Origin: CANJBX01 sp035556735
GTDB lineage: Bacteria > Pseudomonadota > Alphaproteobacteria > Rhizobiales > Xanthobacteraceae
Assembly (NCBI GenBank): GCA_035556735.1
Contig: DATMFF010000003.1
Coordinates: 1-64,000 of the forward strand
Length of the DNA stretch: 64,000 nt
Direction of reading: 5' to 3'
Part shown: piece after piece, positions 18,486 through 26,955 of the stretch
How positions within the stretch are numbered: the first letter of the stretch is position 1
Layout: every line of letters begins with the position of its first letter
Translations under genes and position numbers: made by a program
Notes under the pieces: model-generated
The model's input: the letters and a program-made list of their open reading frames with translations, nothing else
Told to the model about the DNA's origin: nothing
Database searches by the model: none

Positions 18486-18614
18486 GAATGCCACGTTGCT
18501 CGTGATTGGCTTGTCCCTCGCGGCAGCGTGGCATGCGCGACTGGCCGAAGCCGTCGCATGCGCAAATCAAATAAGTTCGGCCGGGGACGACGCATCCAAG
18601 GGAGGACTAGAGCC

Positions 18615-19664
18615 ATGTCACGCCAGCATTGTGCGTTCGAGACCGGTGCCCGGTCGGCGGTGCCGCGTCGGGGTTTGCAGATCGCCTTCGCCGCCACGCT
18701 TTGCAGCCTGGTGCTCCCGGGGACCGTGTCCGCGGCGTGGGAGCCGACACGCCCGGTGGAGATCATCGTGCCGGCGGGCACGGGCGGCGGCGCCGATCAG
18801 ATGGCGCGGGTCATTCAGGGCATCGTCACCAAGCACAACCTGTCGAAGCAGCCGGTCGTCGTCATCAACAAGGCCGGCGGCGCGGGCGGCGAGGGCTTCC
18901 TCGACGTCAAGAACTCGCGCGGCAATCCGCACAAGCTCATCATCACGCTCTCCAACCTGTTCACGACTCCGCTGGCCACCGGCATTCCGTTCAGCTGGAA
19001 GGATATGACGCCGGTCGCGATGATGGCGCTCGACGAGTTCGTGCTCTGGGTCAACGCCGAGAAGCCGTACAAGTCGGTGAAGGATTACGTTGCCGCGATC
19101 AAGGCTGCGCCCGACGGTCAGTTCAAGATGGGCGGCACCGGCTCGAAGCAGGAAGACCAGATCATCACGGTCGCGTTCGAAAAGGCCGTGGGCAAGAAGC
19201 TCACCTACATCCCCTACAAGGGCGGCGGCGAGGTGGCCGTCCAGCTCGTCGGCGGACATGTCGAGTCGACGGTGAATAACCCGATCGAGGGCGTGGCCCA
19301 GTGGCGCGGCGGCAAGGTGACGCCGCTGTGCGTATTCGACGGCAAGCCGCTCCCCTACAACGAGAAGGTCGCCGGCGACCGCGCCTGGAGCAGCATTCCG
19401 ACCTGCAAGTCGCAGGGCATCGACGTCGAGTATGTGATGCTGCGCGGCTTCTTCATGCCGCCCGGCGTCAAGCCCGACGAGGTGGCGTACTACGTCGACC
19501 TGTTCAAGAAGGTTCGCGAGACGCCGGAGTGGAAGAAGCTGATGCAGGACGGCGCCTTCAATCAGACCTTCATGACCGGCAAGGAGTATGCCGATTGGGT
19601 CGGCAAGGAAGAGGCGCGCCATCGCGACCTGATGAAGGAAGCGGGCTTCCTGGCGAGCAATTAG
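18615..19664 (+). CDS. TTT transporter solute-binding protein (TctC/Bug-like)
   Basis: The protein has 349 aa. The signal peptide (QIAFAATLCSLVLPGTVSA) is followed by WEPTRPVEIIVPAGTGGGADQMAR, the Bug-family anion-binding entry. VVVINKAGGAGGEGFLDVK and IPYKGGGEVAVQLVGGHVESTVNNP are further family blocks. GGAGGA precedes the ATG at good spacing. It is the first gene of a complete tctC-tctB-tctA operon directly upstream of the oxalate genes. It is expected to bind a small carboxylate; oxalate is a guess from context. Confidence 0.92.
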   Translation: MSRQHCAFETGARSAVPRRGLQIAFAATLCSLVLPGTVSAAWEPTRPVEIIVPAGTGGGADQMARVIQGIVTKHNLSKQPVVVINKAGGAGGEGFLDVKNSRGNPHKLIITLSNLFTTPLATGIPFSWKDMTPVAMMALDEFVLWVNAEKPYKSVKDYVAAIKAAPDGQFKMGGTGSKQEDQIITVAFEKAVGKKLTYIPYKGGGEVAVQLVGGHVESTVNNPIEGVAQWRGGKVTPLCVFDGKPLPYNEKVAGDRAWSSIPTCKSQGIDVEYVMLRGFFMPPGVKPDEVAYYVDLFKKVRETPEWKKLMQDGAFNQTFMTGKEYADWVGKEEARHRDLMKEAGFLASN

Positions 19665-19676
19665 CGCAAGCTCACT

Positions 19677-19705
19677 ATCGCCGGCGGGCATGTCCCGCCG
19701 GCGAT
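19677..19705 (+). other. Strong hairpin between tctC-like and tctB-like genes
   Basis: A perfect 12-bp stem (atcgccggcggg / cccgccggcgat) with a 5-nt loop begins 12 nt after the solute-binding-protein stop codon. There is no T run. It could act as an mRNA-stabilising or partly terminating element that favours receptor over permease expression. Confidence 0.6.
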
Positions 19706-19730
19706 CTTGCATCAGCGCACGAGGAATCAC

Positions 19731-20228
19731 ATGAGCGATGCGGCGCGCAGCGGCAGGGGGCCGTCCCACCGCTGGACTGAAGTCGGTGTTGCGGCAGTCA
19801 TGGCCCTGTTTGGCATGATCACCATCGTCGGCAGCATCAAGGCCGGCATCGGGTGGGGAGCCGAAGGCCCGAAGTCCGGCTTCTTTCCGTTCTATATCGG
19901 CCTGATCATCATCATCGCCAGCGTGGTCAATCTTGTGACGGCTCTCGCGGAGCACGACGGCCGGCTGTTCGCGGAATGGGGGCAGCTTCGGCAGGTGCTG
20001 GCGGTCGTCGTGCCGACGGCGGTGTACGTGCTCGCCATTCCCTATACCGGCATCTACCTCGCGTCCGCCGTGCTGATCGCCTTGTTCATGACGTGGATCG
20101 GCCAGTACCGCTGGCCGATCACCGCGGCCGTCGCGGTCGGCGTGCCCGTTATCGTCTTTCTCATGTTCGAGAAGTGGTTCCTGGTCCCGCTGCCGAAGGG
20201 GCCCATCGAGGATTGGCTCGGCTTCTAG
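19731..20228 (+). CDS. TTT transporter small membrane subunit (TctB-like)
   Basis: The protein has 165 aa with four membrane helices (for example VGVAAVMALFGMITIVGSI and PITAAVAVGVPVIVFLMFE). The loop GAEGPKSGFFPFYIGLIIIIAS after helix 1 and the final FEKWFLVPLPKGPIEDWLGF are characteristic of TctB. It pairs with the large TctA subunit encoded next. GAGGAATCAC precedes the ATG. Confidence 0.9.
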   Translation: MSDAARSGRGPSHRWTEVGVAAVMALFGMITIVGSIKAGIGWGAEGPKSGFFPFYIGLIIIIASVVNLVTALAEHDGRLFAEWGQLRQVLAVVVPTAVYVLAIPYTGIYLASAVLIALFMTWIGQYRWPITAAVAVGVPVIVFLMFEKWFLVPLPKGPIEDWLGF

Positions 20229-20302
20229 CTGCGGCCCGCGCGCTCTCGGCGTGCGGGAACTTCGTGGTCGCCTGAACAAGCGCGTGGTTGGGGAAAGCGG
20301 GT

Positions 20303-21808
20303 ATGGAAGAGATCGCCAATCTTTTTCACGGGTTTGCCGTCGTTGGCCAGCCGTTCAATCTGCTGGTGATGGTGATCGGCATCATGCTCGGCGTGATCAT
20401 CGGGGTGCTGCCCGGCCTCGGCGGCGCCAACGGAGTTGCGATCCTGCTGCCGCTCACGTTCAGCATGCCGCCGACCTCGGCGATCATCATGCTGTCGTGC
20501 ATCTATTGGGGCGCGTTGTTCGGCGGCGCCATCACATCGGTGCTGTTCAATATACCGGGCGAACCCTGGTCGGTCGCCACGACGTTCGACGGCCATCCGA
20601 TGGCGCAGCAGGGCCGGGCAGGGGAGGCGCTCACCGCCGCCTTTACGTCCTCGTTCGTCGGCGCGCTTTTCGCGGTCATCGTGATCACGCTCGTTGCGCC
20701 TCTGGTCGCGCGCTTTGCGCTGCAATTCGGACCGGCGGAGAAATTCTCCGTGTTCTTCCTCGCCTTCTGCAGCTTCATCGGCATGGGCAAGGAGCCGCCG
20801 TTCAAGACGATCGTCGCCATGATGATCGGGTTCGCTCTCGCGGCGGTCGGCCTCGATTCCGTCACGGGCCAGCTGCGGCTCACGTTCGGCCTGCCTGAAC
20901 TGCTCAACGGGTTCGACTTCCTCATCGCCGTCATCGGCCTGTTCGGCATCGGCGAGATTCTGCTGACGATGGAAGAGGGCCTGAGCTTCAAGGGCCAGAC
21001 GGCGCGCATCAATCCCAAGGTCGTGTTCCAGACGTGGGCCGAACTGCCGCGCTACTGGGTCACCTCCCTGCGCTCCTGCGTGATCGGCTGCTGGATGGGC
21101 ATTTCGCCGGCCGGGGCAACGCCCGCGTCGTTCATGAGCTACGGCATCGCCAAGCGCATGGCCAGGCGCGGGCACAATTTCGGAAAGGGCGAGGTCGAAG
21201 GCGTGGTCGCGCCCGAGACCGCGGCCCACGCGGCGGGCACCGCCGCGCTGTTGCCTATGCTCTCGCTTGGCGTGCCAGGATCGCCGACGGCCGCCGTCCT
21301 GCTTGGCGGCTTGCTGATCTGGGGCCTGCAGCCGGGGCCGCTGCTGTTCGTCGAGCAGAAGGAATTCGTCTGGGGCCTGATCGCCAGCATGTACCTGGGC
21401 AATCTGGTCGGCCTGCTGATCGTGCTGACGTGCGTGCCGCTGTTTGCCGCGATCCTGCGCATTCCGTTCAGCATCATCGCCCCGATCATCCTGGTTGTCT
21501 GCGCGATCGGCGCCTACACGGTGCACAACTCGACGTTCGACGTCGTTCTGATGCTGATTTTCGGTATCGTCGGCTACGTCCTGAAGAAATGCGAATATCC
21601 GCTGGCGCCGATGGTTCTTGCTATCGTGCTGGGCGACAAGGCCGAGGAATCGTTCCGCCAGTCCCTTCTCGGGTCGGGGGGAAGCCTCGGGATCTTCTTC
21701 GCCAATCCGCTCGTCAGCACGATCATGGTCCTTGGTCTCATCGCCCTGTTCTGGCCGATCATCCAGTCAGGGCTCACGCGCCTTCGCGCGTCGGCGACAC
21801 CGGCCTGA
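20303..21808 (+). CDS. TTT transporter large permease (TctA-like)
   Basis: The protein has 501 aa and about 11 to 12 membrane helices. The motif GVIIGVLPGLGGANGVAILLPLTF near residue 30 is the TctA signature, and the second repeat GVVAPETAAHAAGTAALLPMLSLGVPGSPTAAVLLGGL carries the matching pseudo-symmetric loop. The ATG at 20303 is chosen over a TTG 15 nt upstream. Together with the two upstream genes it forms a full secondary transporter. A GntR regulator of the oxalate genes begins about 100 nt later. Confidence 0.93.
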   Translation: MEEIANLFHGFAVVGQPFNLLVMVIGIMLGVIIGVLPGLGGANGVAILLPLTFSMPPTSAIIMLSCIYWGALFGGAITSVLFNIPGEPWSVATTFDGHPMAQQGRAGEALTAAFTSSFVGALFAVIVITLVAPLVARFALQFGPAEKFSVFFLAFCSFIGMGKEPPFKTIVAMMIGFALAAVGLDSVTGQLRLTFGLPELLNGFDFLIAVIGLFGIGEILLTMEEGLSFKGQTARINPKVVFQTWAELPRYWVTSLRSCVIGCWMGISPAGATPASFMSYGIAKRMARRGHNFGKGEVEGVVAPETAAHAAGTAALLPMLSLGVPGSPTAAVLLGGLLIWGLQPGPLLFVEQKEFVWGLIASMYLGNLVGLLIVLTCVPLFAAILRIPFSIIAPIILVVCAIGAYTVHNSTFDVVLMLIFGIVGYVLKKCEYPLAPMVLAIVLGDKAEESFRQSLLGSGGSLGIFFANPLVSTIMVLGLIALFWPIIQSGLTRLRASATPA

Positions 21809-21856
21809 CCAGGCGGATCGCCAATGAGCAACGGAAGCTTGAACTAGAGGTGGAAT

Positions 21857-21866
21857 AATGTATACC
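21857..21866. promoter_or_regulatory. Candidate GntR/FCD operator half
   Basis: The sequence aatgtatacc contains the palindrome GTATAC. FCD-type GntR regulators often bind short sites centred on GTATAC. It lies about 42 nt before the GntR start, so autoregulation is possible. A single copy is seen and the flanks are not symmetrical. Confidence 0.3.
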
Positions 21867-21907
21867 AGCTCGCATTGCAGGCGCGCCAGGATCAGAGCGG
21901 CCACGCC

Positions 21908-22615
21908 ATGAACAACGAACGCGCAACCGCAACCACGCGGCCGTCACTCGCGCCGCTGGCGGACACCTCCACATTCGCCGACCGCGCCTATCTGGCGCTC
22001 AAGGATGTGATCGTCTCGCTCGACGTGTACGGGCGGCAGGGCGAGGTCCGTTTGGACGAGCGTCAGCTGGCGCAGGATCTCGGCGTCAGCCGCACGCCTG
22101 TCCGCGAGGCGATGGCTCAGCTCGAGCGCGAGGGATTCGTGCGCTCGGTGCCTCGCCGCGGCATCTACGTCGTGCGCAAGACCAAGCAGGAAGTGATCGA
22201 GCTGATTACGGCCTGGGCGGCGCTCGAGAGCATGGCGGCGCGCCTCATCACCACGACGGCGGCGGATGAGGAAATCGCCACGCTGCGCAAGATGTTCACC
22301 ACGTTCGAGAACGGCGAGCTGCATGCCCGGCTCGACGAATACTCCGAGGTGAACATCGAGTTTCATCAGACCATCATCCGCATGAGCCGCAACAAGGTGC
22401 TCATCAACCTGGCGGAGAATCTGTTCACTCACATGCGAATGATCCGCCGCCAGACCATCGGCGAGGAGGATCGCGCGGATCGCTCGATCCGTGATCACAT
22501 GAACATCATCCAGGCGCTGGAGGCGCGCGACACGGAGCGCGCCGAGGATCTGGTGCGCGCGCATGCGCTCGGCCTTGCCGACCACGTCGCACGTCACGCC
22601 CATTATCTCGATTAG
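21908..22615 (+). CDS. GntR-family regulator with FCD ligand domain
   Basis: The protein has 235 aa. The winged helix-turn-helix runs from about residue 22 to 85, with the recognition region RQLAQDLGVSRTPVREAMAQLEREGFVRSVPRRGIYV. The FCD domain follows (AWAALESMAARL, then EYSEVNIEFHQTIIRMSRNKVL and IRDHMNIIQALEARD), whose Asp/His residues usually bind a metal and a carboxylate. It is 20 nt upstream of the oxalyl-CoA decarboxylase gene and on the same strand, so it most likely controls the oxalate operon. The effector, perhaps oxalate or a CoA ester, is inferred. Confidence 0.92.
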   Translation: MNNERATATTRPSLAPLADTSTFADRAYLALKDVIVSLDVYGRQGEVRLDERQLAQDLGVSRTPVREAMAQLEREGFVRSVPRRGIYVVRKTKQEVIELITAWAALESMAARLITTTAADEEIATLRKMFTTFENGELHARLDEYSEVNIEFHQTIIRMSRNKVLINLAENLFTHMRMIRRQTIGEEDRADRSIRDHMNIIQALEARDTERAEDLVRAHALGLADHVARHAHYLD

Positions 22616-22635
22616 GAATTCGCAAGGAGGCTGAT

Positions 22636-24378
22636 ATGGCCGAGGCCGCCGTGAAGGCGAAAGAATCAAGCGCAGCCGAAGCCGAGCGGGAGCTGACGGA
22701 CGGCTTTCACCTCGTCATCGATGCGCTCAAGCTCAACGATCTCACCACGATCTACGCCGTGCCGGGTATTCCGATCACGGACTTCGGGCGCATGGCGCAG
22801 GCCGCCGGCATCCGCGTGCTCTCGTTCCGCCACGAGCAGAACGCCGGCTACGCAGCCGCGATCGCCGGCTTCCTGACGAAGAAGCCCGGCGTCTGCCTCA
22901 CCGTCTCGGCGCCCGGGTTCCTCAACGGCCTCACGGCGCTCGCCCACGCCACCACCAACTGCTTCCCGATGATCCAGATCTCGGGATCGTCGGAGCGCGA
23001 GATCGTCGATTTGCAGCAGGGCGACTACGAGGAGATGGATCAGCTCGCCATCGCCAAGCCGCTGTGCAAGGGGGCGTTCCGTGTGCTGCACGCCGCCGAC
23101 ATCGGCATCGGCCTGGCGCGCGCGATCCGCGCCGCCGTCTCCGGCCGTCCGGGCGGCGTCTATCTCGATCTTCCCGCCAAGCTGTTCTCCCAGGTGATGG
23201 ACGCGGAGGCGGGCAGGAAATCGCTCGTCAAGGTCATCGACCCGGCGCCGGCGCAGATTCCCGCACCGGCGGCAGTCAAGCGCGCGCTCGACGTGCTCAA
23301 GGGCGCCAAGCGCCCGCTCATCATCCTCGGCAAGGGCGCGGCCTACGCGCAGGCCGACGACGCGATCCGCGCGCTGGTCGAGAAGAGCGGCATCCCGTTC
23401 CTGCCCATGAGCATGGCCAAGGGCCTGCTGCCCGATACGCATCCGCAGTGCGCCGGCGCCGCGCGCTCGACGGTGCTCAAGGACTCCGACGTCGTGATGC
23501 TGATCGGCGCACGGCTGAACTGGCTGCTCTCGCACGGCAAGGGCAAGGCCTGGGGCGAACCGCATTCCAAGAAGTTCATCCAGATCGACATCGAGCCGCG
23601 GGAAATGGACAGCAACGTCGAGATCGCCGCTCCGGTGGTCGGCGACATCGGCTCCTGCGTCGCAGCTCTGCTCGATGCCATGGGCGGCGGCTGGCCGCCG
23701 GCGCCGGCCGACTGGGTTGCCGCGGTCAATGCGAAGCGCGAGGAGAACGTCGCCAAGATGGCGCCGCGGCTGATGAACAACAATTCGCCGATGGACTATC
23801 ACGGCGCGCTCGGTGTGCTGCGCACCGTCATCAAGGAGCGGCCGGACGCGATCCTCGTCAATGAAGGCGCCAACACGCTCGATCTCGCGCGCGGTATCGT
23901 CGACATGTACCAGCCGCGCAAGCGCCTGGACGTCGGCACCTGGGGCGTCATGGGCATCGGCATGGGCTCCGCCGTCGCCGCCGCCGTCGTGACCGGCAAG
24001 CCCGTGCTCGCGATCGAAGGCGACAGCGCCTTCGGCTTCTCCGGCATGGAGATCGAGACGATCTGCCGCTACGACCTGCCGGTCTGCGTCGTCGTGTTCA
24101 ACAACAACGGCATCTATCGCGGCACCGACGTCAACCCGGCGGGGGCCGATCCCGCCATCACGATGTTCGTGAAGGGCGCGCGCTATGACAAGATGATCGA
24201 GGCTTTCGGCGGCGTCGGCGTCAACGTGACGTCGCCGGACGAGCTCAAGCGCGCCGTCAATGCGGCCATGGACTCCGGCAAGCCGACCCTCATCAACGCC
24301 GTGATCGATCCGGCCGCCGGCAGCGAGAGCGGCCGCATCGGCAACCTCAATCCGCAAAGCGTGCTGCGCAAGAAATGA
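22636..24378 (+). CDS. oxc: Oxalyl-CoA decarboxylase
   Basis: The protein has 580 aa, close to the 568 aa of the Oxalobacter enzyme. It is thiamine-diphosphate-dependent and converts oxalyl-CoA to formyl-CoA and CO2. The cofactor-activating glutamate is Glu67 in FRHEQNAGYAA. The ThDP/Mg motif begins GDSAFGFSGMEIETICRY at about residue 462 and ends with NNNG. VNEGANTLD and GTWGVMGIGMG match oxalyl-CoA decarboxylases rather than other ThDP enzymes. GCAAGGAGG precedes the ATG. It is followed by formyl-CoA transferase, its standard partner. Confidence 0.95.
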   Translation: MAEAAVKAKESSAAEAERELTDGFHLVIDALKLNDLTTIYAVPGIPITDFGRMAQAAGIRVLSFRHEQNAGYAAAIAGFLTKKPGVCLTVSAPGFLNGLTALAHATTNCFPMIQISGSSEREIVDLQQGDYEEMDQLAIAKPLCKGAFRVLHAADIGIGLARAIRAAVSGRPGGVYLDLPAKLFSQVMDAEAGRKSLVKVIDPAPAQIPAPAAVKRALDVLKGAKRPLIILGKGAAYAQADDAIRALVEKSGIPFLPMSMAKGLLPDTHPQCAGAARSTVLKDSDVVMLIGARLNWLLSHGKGKAWGEPHSKKFIQIDIEPREMDSNVEIAAPVVGDIGSCVAALLDAMGGGWPPAPADWVAAVNAKREENVAKMAPRLMNNNSPMDYHGALGVLRTVIKERPDAILVNEGANTLDLARGIVDMYQPRKRLDVGTWGVMGIGMGSAVAAAVVTGKPVLAIEGDSAFGFSGMEIETICRYDLPVCVVVFNNNGIYRGTDVNPAGADPAITMFVKGARYDKMIEAFGGVGVNVTSPDELKRAVNAAMDSGKPTLINAVIDPAAGSESGRIGNLNPQSVLRKK

Positions 24379-24424
24379 CTCGGATGCGACTTGCGCATCC
24401 CCAAACGCGATCAGGAGAACTGCC

Positions 24425-25879
24425 ATGGCGAAAAAAGCCAAGAAGAAGGTGACGGCGGCGAAAGCCCGCTCCCGTCGGCCGGCGAAAGCCGCCGCGGCGA
24501 AGCGGCCCGCCGGGAAGGCCGTCAAGCGCAAGGCCGCGAAGCGGCCGGCGGCAAAGGCGGGCAACGGGTTTCCGCGCCCCAGCGGCAGGCCATTCGGTCA
24601 GGACGGCAAGGCGCTCGACGGCGTGCGCATCCTCGATTTCACGCACGTGCAGTCGGGACCGACCTGCACCCAGCTTCTGGCCTGGTTCGGGGCCGACGTG
24701 ATCAAGGTGGAGCGTCCCGGCGTCGGCGACATCACGCGCGGGCAATTGCGCGACGTGCCGAATGCCGACAGCCTCTATTTCACGATGCTCAACCACAACA
24801 AGCGTTCGATCACCATCGACAGCAAGAACCCGAAGGGCAAGGCTATCCTCGAGCGGCTCATCAAGCATTGCGACGTGCTGGTCGAGAATTTCGCGCCGGG
24901 CGCGCTCGACCGCATGGGCCTGACCTGGGATTACATCCACAAGACCAACCCGCGCATGATCGTCGCCTCCGTGAAGGGATTCGGTCCGGGGCCCTACGAG
25001 GATTGCAAGGTTTACGAGAACGTCGCCCAGTGCACCGGCGGGTCGGCCTCGACCACCGGCTTCCGCGATGGTCCGCCGCTCGTGACGGGTGCGCAGATCG
25101 GCGACAGCGGAACGGGCCTGCATCTCGCGCTCGGAATCGTCACGGCACTGTATCAGCGCGTTCGCACCGGGCGTGGGCAGCGCGTGCTGTGCGCCATGCA
25201 GGACGGCGTGCTCAACCTGTGCCGCGTCAAGTTGCGTGACCAGCAGCGCCTCAAGCACGGGCCGCTCACCGAGTACAGCCAGTACGGCGAAGGCGTTCCG
25301 TTCGGCGAAGCGGTGCCGCGCGCGGGCAATGATTCCGGCGGCGGTCAACCGGGCTGGATTCTCAAGTGCAAGGGCTGGGAGGACGATCCCAACGCCTACA
25401 TCTATTTCATCACGCAGGCCCCGGTGTGGGAGGCGATCTGCGACGTCATCGGAAAGCCCGAGTGGAAGACCGATCCCGACTTCGCGACGCCCAAGGCGCG
25501 GCTGCCGCGCCTGAGGCACATCTTCGACACCATCGAGCAATGGACCATGACCAAGACCAAGTTCGAGGCCATGGACATCCTCAACAAGTACGACATTCCA
25601 TGCGGCCCGATCCTGTCGATGAAGGAACTTGCCGAGGACGAGTCGCTGCGCAAGACCGGCACCGTCGTCGAGGTCGATCATCCGACCCGCGGCAAGTACC
25701 TGACGGTCGGCAATCCGATCAAGCTGTCGGACTCGATTTCCGAGGTGAAGCGTTCGCCGCTGCTCGGCGAGCACACCGAGGAGATCCTGAAGACGCTCGG
25801 ATACAGCGAGAAGGATCTCGCGGAGATCCGTACGTCCGGCGCCATTTCGCCGGCCGAGAAGGGGCGCGCGGCCGCCTAG
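24425..25879 (+). CDS. frc: Formyl-CoA:oxalate CoA-transferase with basic N-terminal extension
   Basis: The protein has 484 aa. This class III CoA-transferase moves CoA from formyl-CoA to oxalate, regenerating oxalyl-CoA and releasing formate. DGVRILDFTHVQSGPTCTQLL starts the enzyme core at about residue 65. The catalytic aspartate is Asp227 in AQIGDSGTG, corresponding to Asp169 of the Oxalobacter enzyme. GGGQPGWILKCKGWE is the glycine loop region. The core is preceded by about 59 extra residues, very rich in Lys, Ala, Arg and Pro (MAKKAKKKVTAAKARSRRPA onward), resembling histone-H1-like tails. An AGGAG lies at correct spacing before the ATG, so the extension is probably translated. Confidence 0.94.
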   Translation: MAKKAKKKVTAAKARSRRPAKAAAAKRPAGKAVKRKAAKRPAAKAGNGFPRPSGRPFGQDGKALDGVRILDFTHVQSGPTCTQLLAWFGADVIKVERPGVGDITRGQLRDVPNADSLYFTMLNHNKRSITIDSKNPKGKAILERLIKHCDVLVENFAPGALDRMGLTWDYIHKTNPRMIVASVKGFGPGPYEDCKVYENVAQCTGGSASTTGFRDGPPLVTGAQIGDSGTGLHLALGIVTALYQRVRTGRGQRVLCAMQDGVLNLCRVKLRDQQRLKHGPLTEYSQYGEGVPFGEAVPRAGNDSGGGQPGWILKCKGWEDDPNAYIYFITQAPVWEAICDVIGKPEWKTDPDFATPKARLPRLRHIFDTIEQWTMTKTKFEAMDILNKYDIPCGPILSMKELAEDESLRKTGTVVEVDHPTRGKYLTVGNPIKLSDSISEVKRSPLLGEHTEEILKTLGYSEKDLAEIRTSGAISPAEKGRAAA

Positions 25880-25907
25880 CCAGGGCGACCGATTTCAAGC
25901 GAGGGAC

Positions 25908-25936
25908 GTGAATGCCGGGGTTGACCCGGCATTCAC
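25908..25936. repeat. Intergenic palindrome of the gcttgaccc type
   Basis: A perfect 12-bp stem (gtgaatgccggg / cccggcattcac) with loop gttga lies between frc and the formyl-THF hydrolase-like gene. The loop and flanking sequence resemble the palindrome at 37254-37274 (ccgggcttgacccgg), indicating a shared repeat family. In the mRNA it would form a hairpin within the operon. Confidence 0.6.
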
Positions 25937-26001
25937 CGGAATGGCCAGACATGGGCGTCGCCGCCGGCCGCCCCGGCCGCGGCGCGATCAGGGGGTTACG
26001 T

Positions 26002-26931
26002 ATGCGTATCGTCGTTCACGGACAGCAGGCGTTCGGCAAGGCCGTGCTGGAAGCGTTGATCAAGCGCGGCGACGAGGTCGTCGCGGTTTATGTCGCGCCG
26101 GAGAAGCCGGGCCAGAAGCCTGATCCGCTCAAGGAAGCGGCGCTCGCCGCCAAGCTTCCGATCTATCAGCCGGAATCCTATCGCAAGCCCGAAGTCTGGG
26201 AGCAGTTCCGCGCCCTCAAGCCGGACCTGCAGGTGATGGCCTTCGTGACATTGTTCGTTCCGGAGGACTTCCTCACCATCCCGACGCACGGCTCGATCCA
26301 GTATCACCCCTCGCTGCTGCCCAAGTACCGCGGTCCGAGCGCGATCAACTGGCCGATCATCCAGGGCGAGACCGAAACCGGCCTGTCGATCTTCTGGCCC
26401 GACAACGGACTCGATACCGGAGACGTCCTGCTGCAGAAGAAGACCCCGATCAGTCCTGACGACTCCCTGGGCTCCGTCTACTTCGACCGCCTGTTCCCGA
26501 TGGGGGTCGAGGCCATGCTCGAGGCCGTCGATCTGGTGAAGGCCGGCAAGGCGCCGCGCATCAAGCAGGACCACGCGCAGGCGACGTATGAAGGCCGCTG
26601 CGTCGCCGACAATGCCCGCATCGACTGGGGCAAGCCGTGGCGGCAGATTCACAACCTCATTCGCGGCTGCAATCCGCAGCCGGGCGCCTGGACCACGCTG
26701 GACGGTAAGACCCTGCAGGTTTTCGAATCGAAGCCCATCCCTGCCCACGACCCCAAGGGAATCGGTGGGAAGATGGGCGAAATCGTAGCGGTTGACGGGG
26801 ATGGCTTTGTCGTGGCTTGTGCCGACGGCCGCATCAAGGTCCTGCGCGTAAAGCCCGCCGACGGACCGAAAGTCGCGGCCGGAGAATTCGCCGCCGCGGC
26901 CAAGCTCGCCGTCGGCGCTCGTCTGGGTTGA
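26002..26931 (+). CDS. Formyltransferase-fold protein like the 10-formyl-THF dehydrogenase hydrolase domain
   Basis: The protein has 309 aa. It resembles the N-terminal hydrolase domain of 10-formyltetrahydrofolate dehydrogenase (ALDH1L) more than methionyl-tRNA formyltransferase. The block YHPSLLPKYRGPSAINW has His102, and GLDTGDVLLQ has Asp138; their 36-residue separation equals that of catalytic His106 and Asp142 in the vertebrate enzyme. ATYEGRC, IDWGKPW and IHNLIRGCNPQPGAWT continue the match. No aldehyde dehydrogenase domain is fused. It lies between frc and the formate-THF ligase gene, so it probably acts on 10-formyl-THF (or formyl-CoA) in the oxalate/C1 pathway. The exact reaction is inferred. 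Confidence 0.85.
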   Translation: MRIVVHGQQAFGKAVLEALIKRGDEVVAVYVAPEKPGQKPDPLKEAALAAKLPIYQPESYRKPEVWEQFRALKPDLQVMAFVTLFVPEDFLTIPTHGSIQYHPSLLPKYRGPSAINWPIIQGETETGLSIFWPDNGLDTGDVLLQKKTPISPDDSLGSVYFDRLFPMGVEAMLEAVDLVKAGKAPRIKQDHAQATYEGRCVADNARIDWGKPWRQIHNLIRGCNPQPGAWTTLDGKTLQVFESKPIPAHDPKGIGGKMGEIVAVDGDGFVVACADGRIKVLRVKPADGPKVAAGEFAAAAKLAVGARLG

Positions 26932-26955
26932 ACCTCAAAGCACGGATTACAGCGT

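Noticed and set aside
26002..26931. Methionyl-tRNA formyltransferase
   Set aside because: The YHPSLLP and AINW...GLDTGD blocks and overall pattern follow the ALDH1L hydrolase domain, and the usual Asn-x-His is absent. The gene context is oxalate/C1 metabolism without a peptide deformylase gene.
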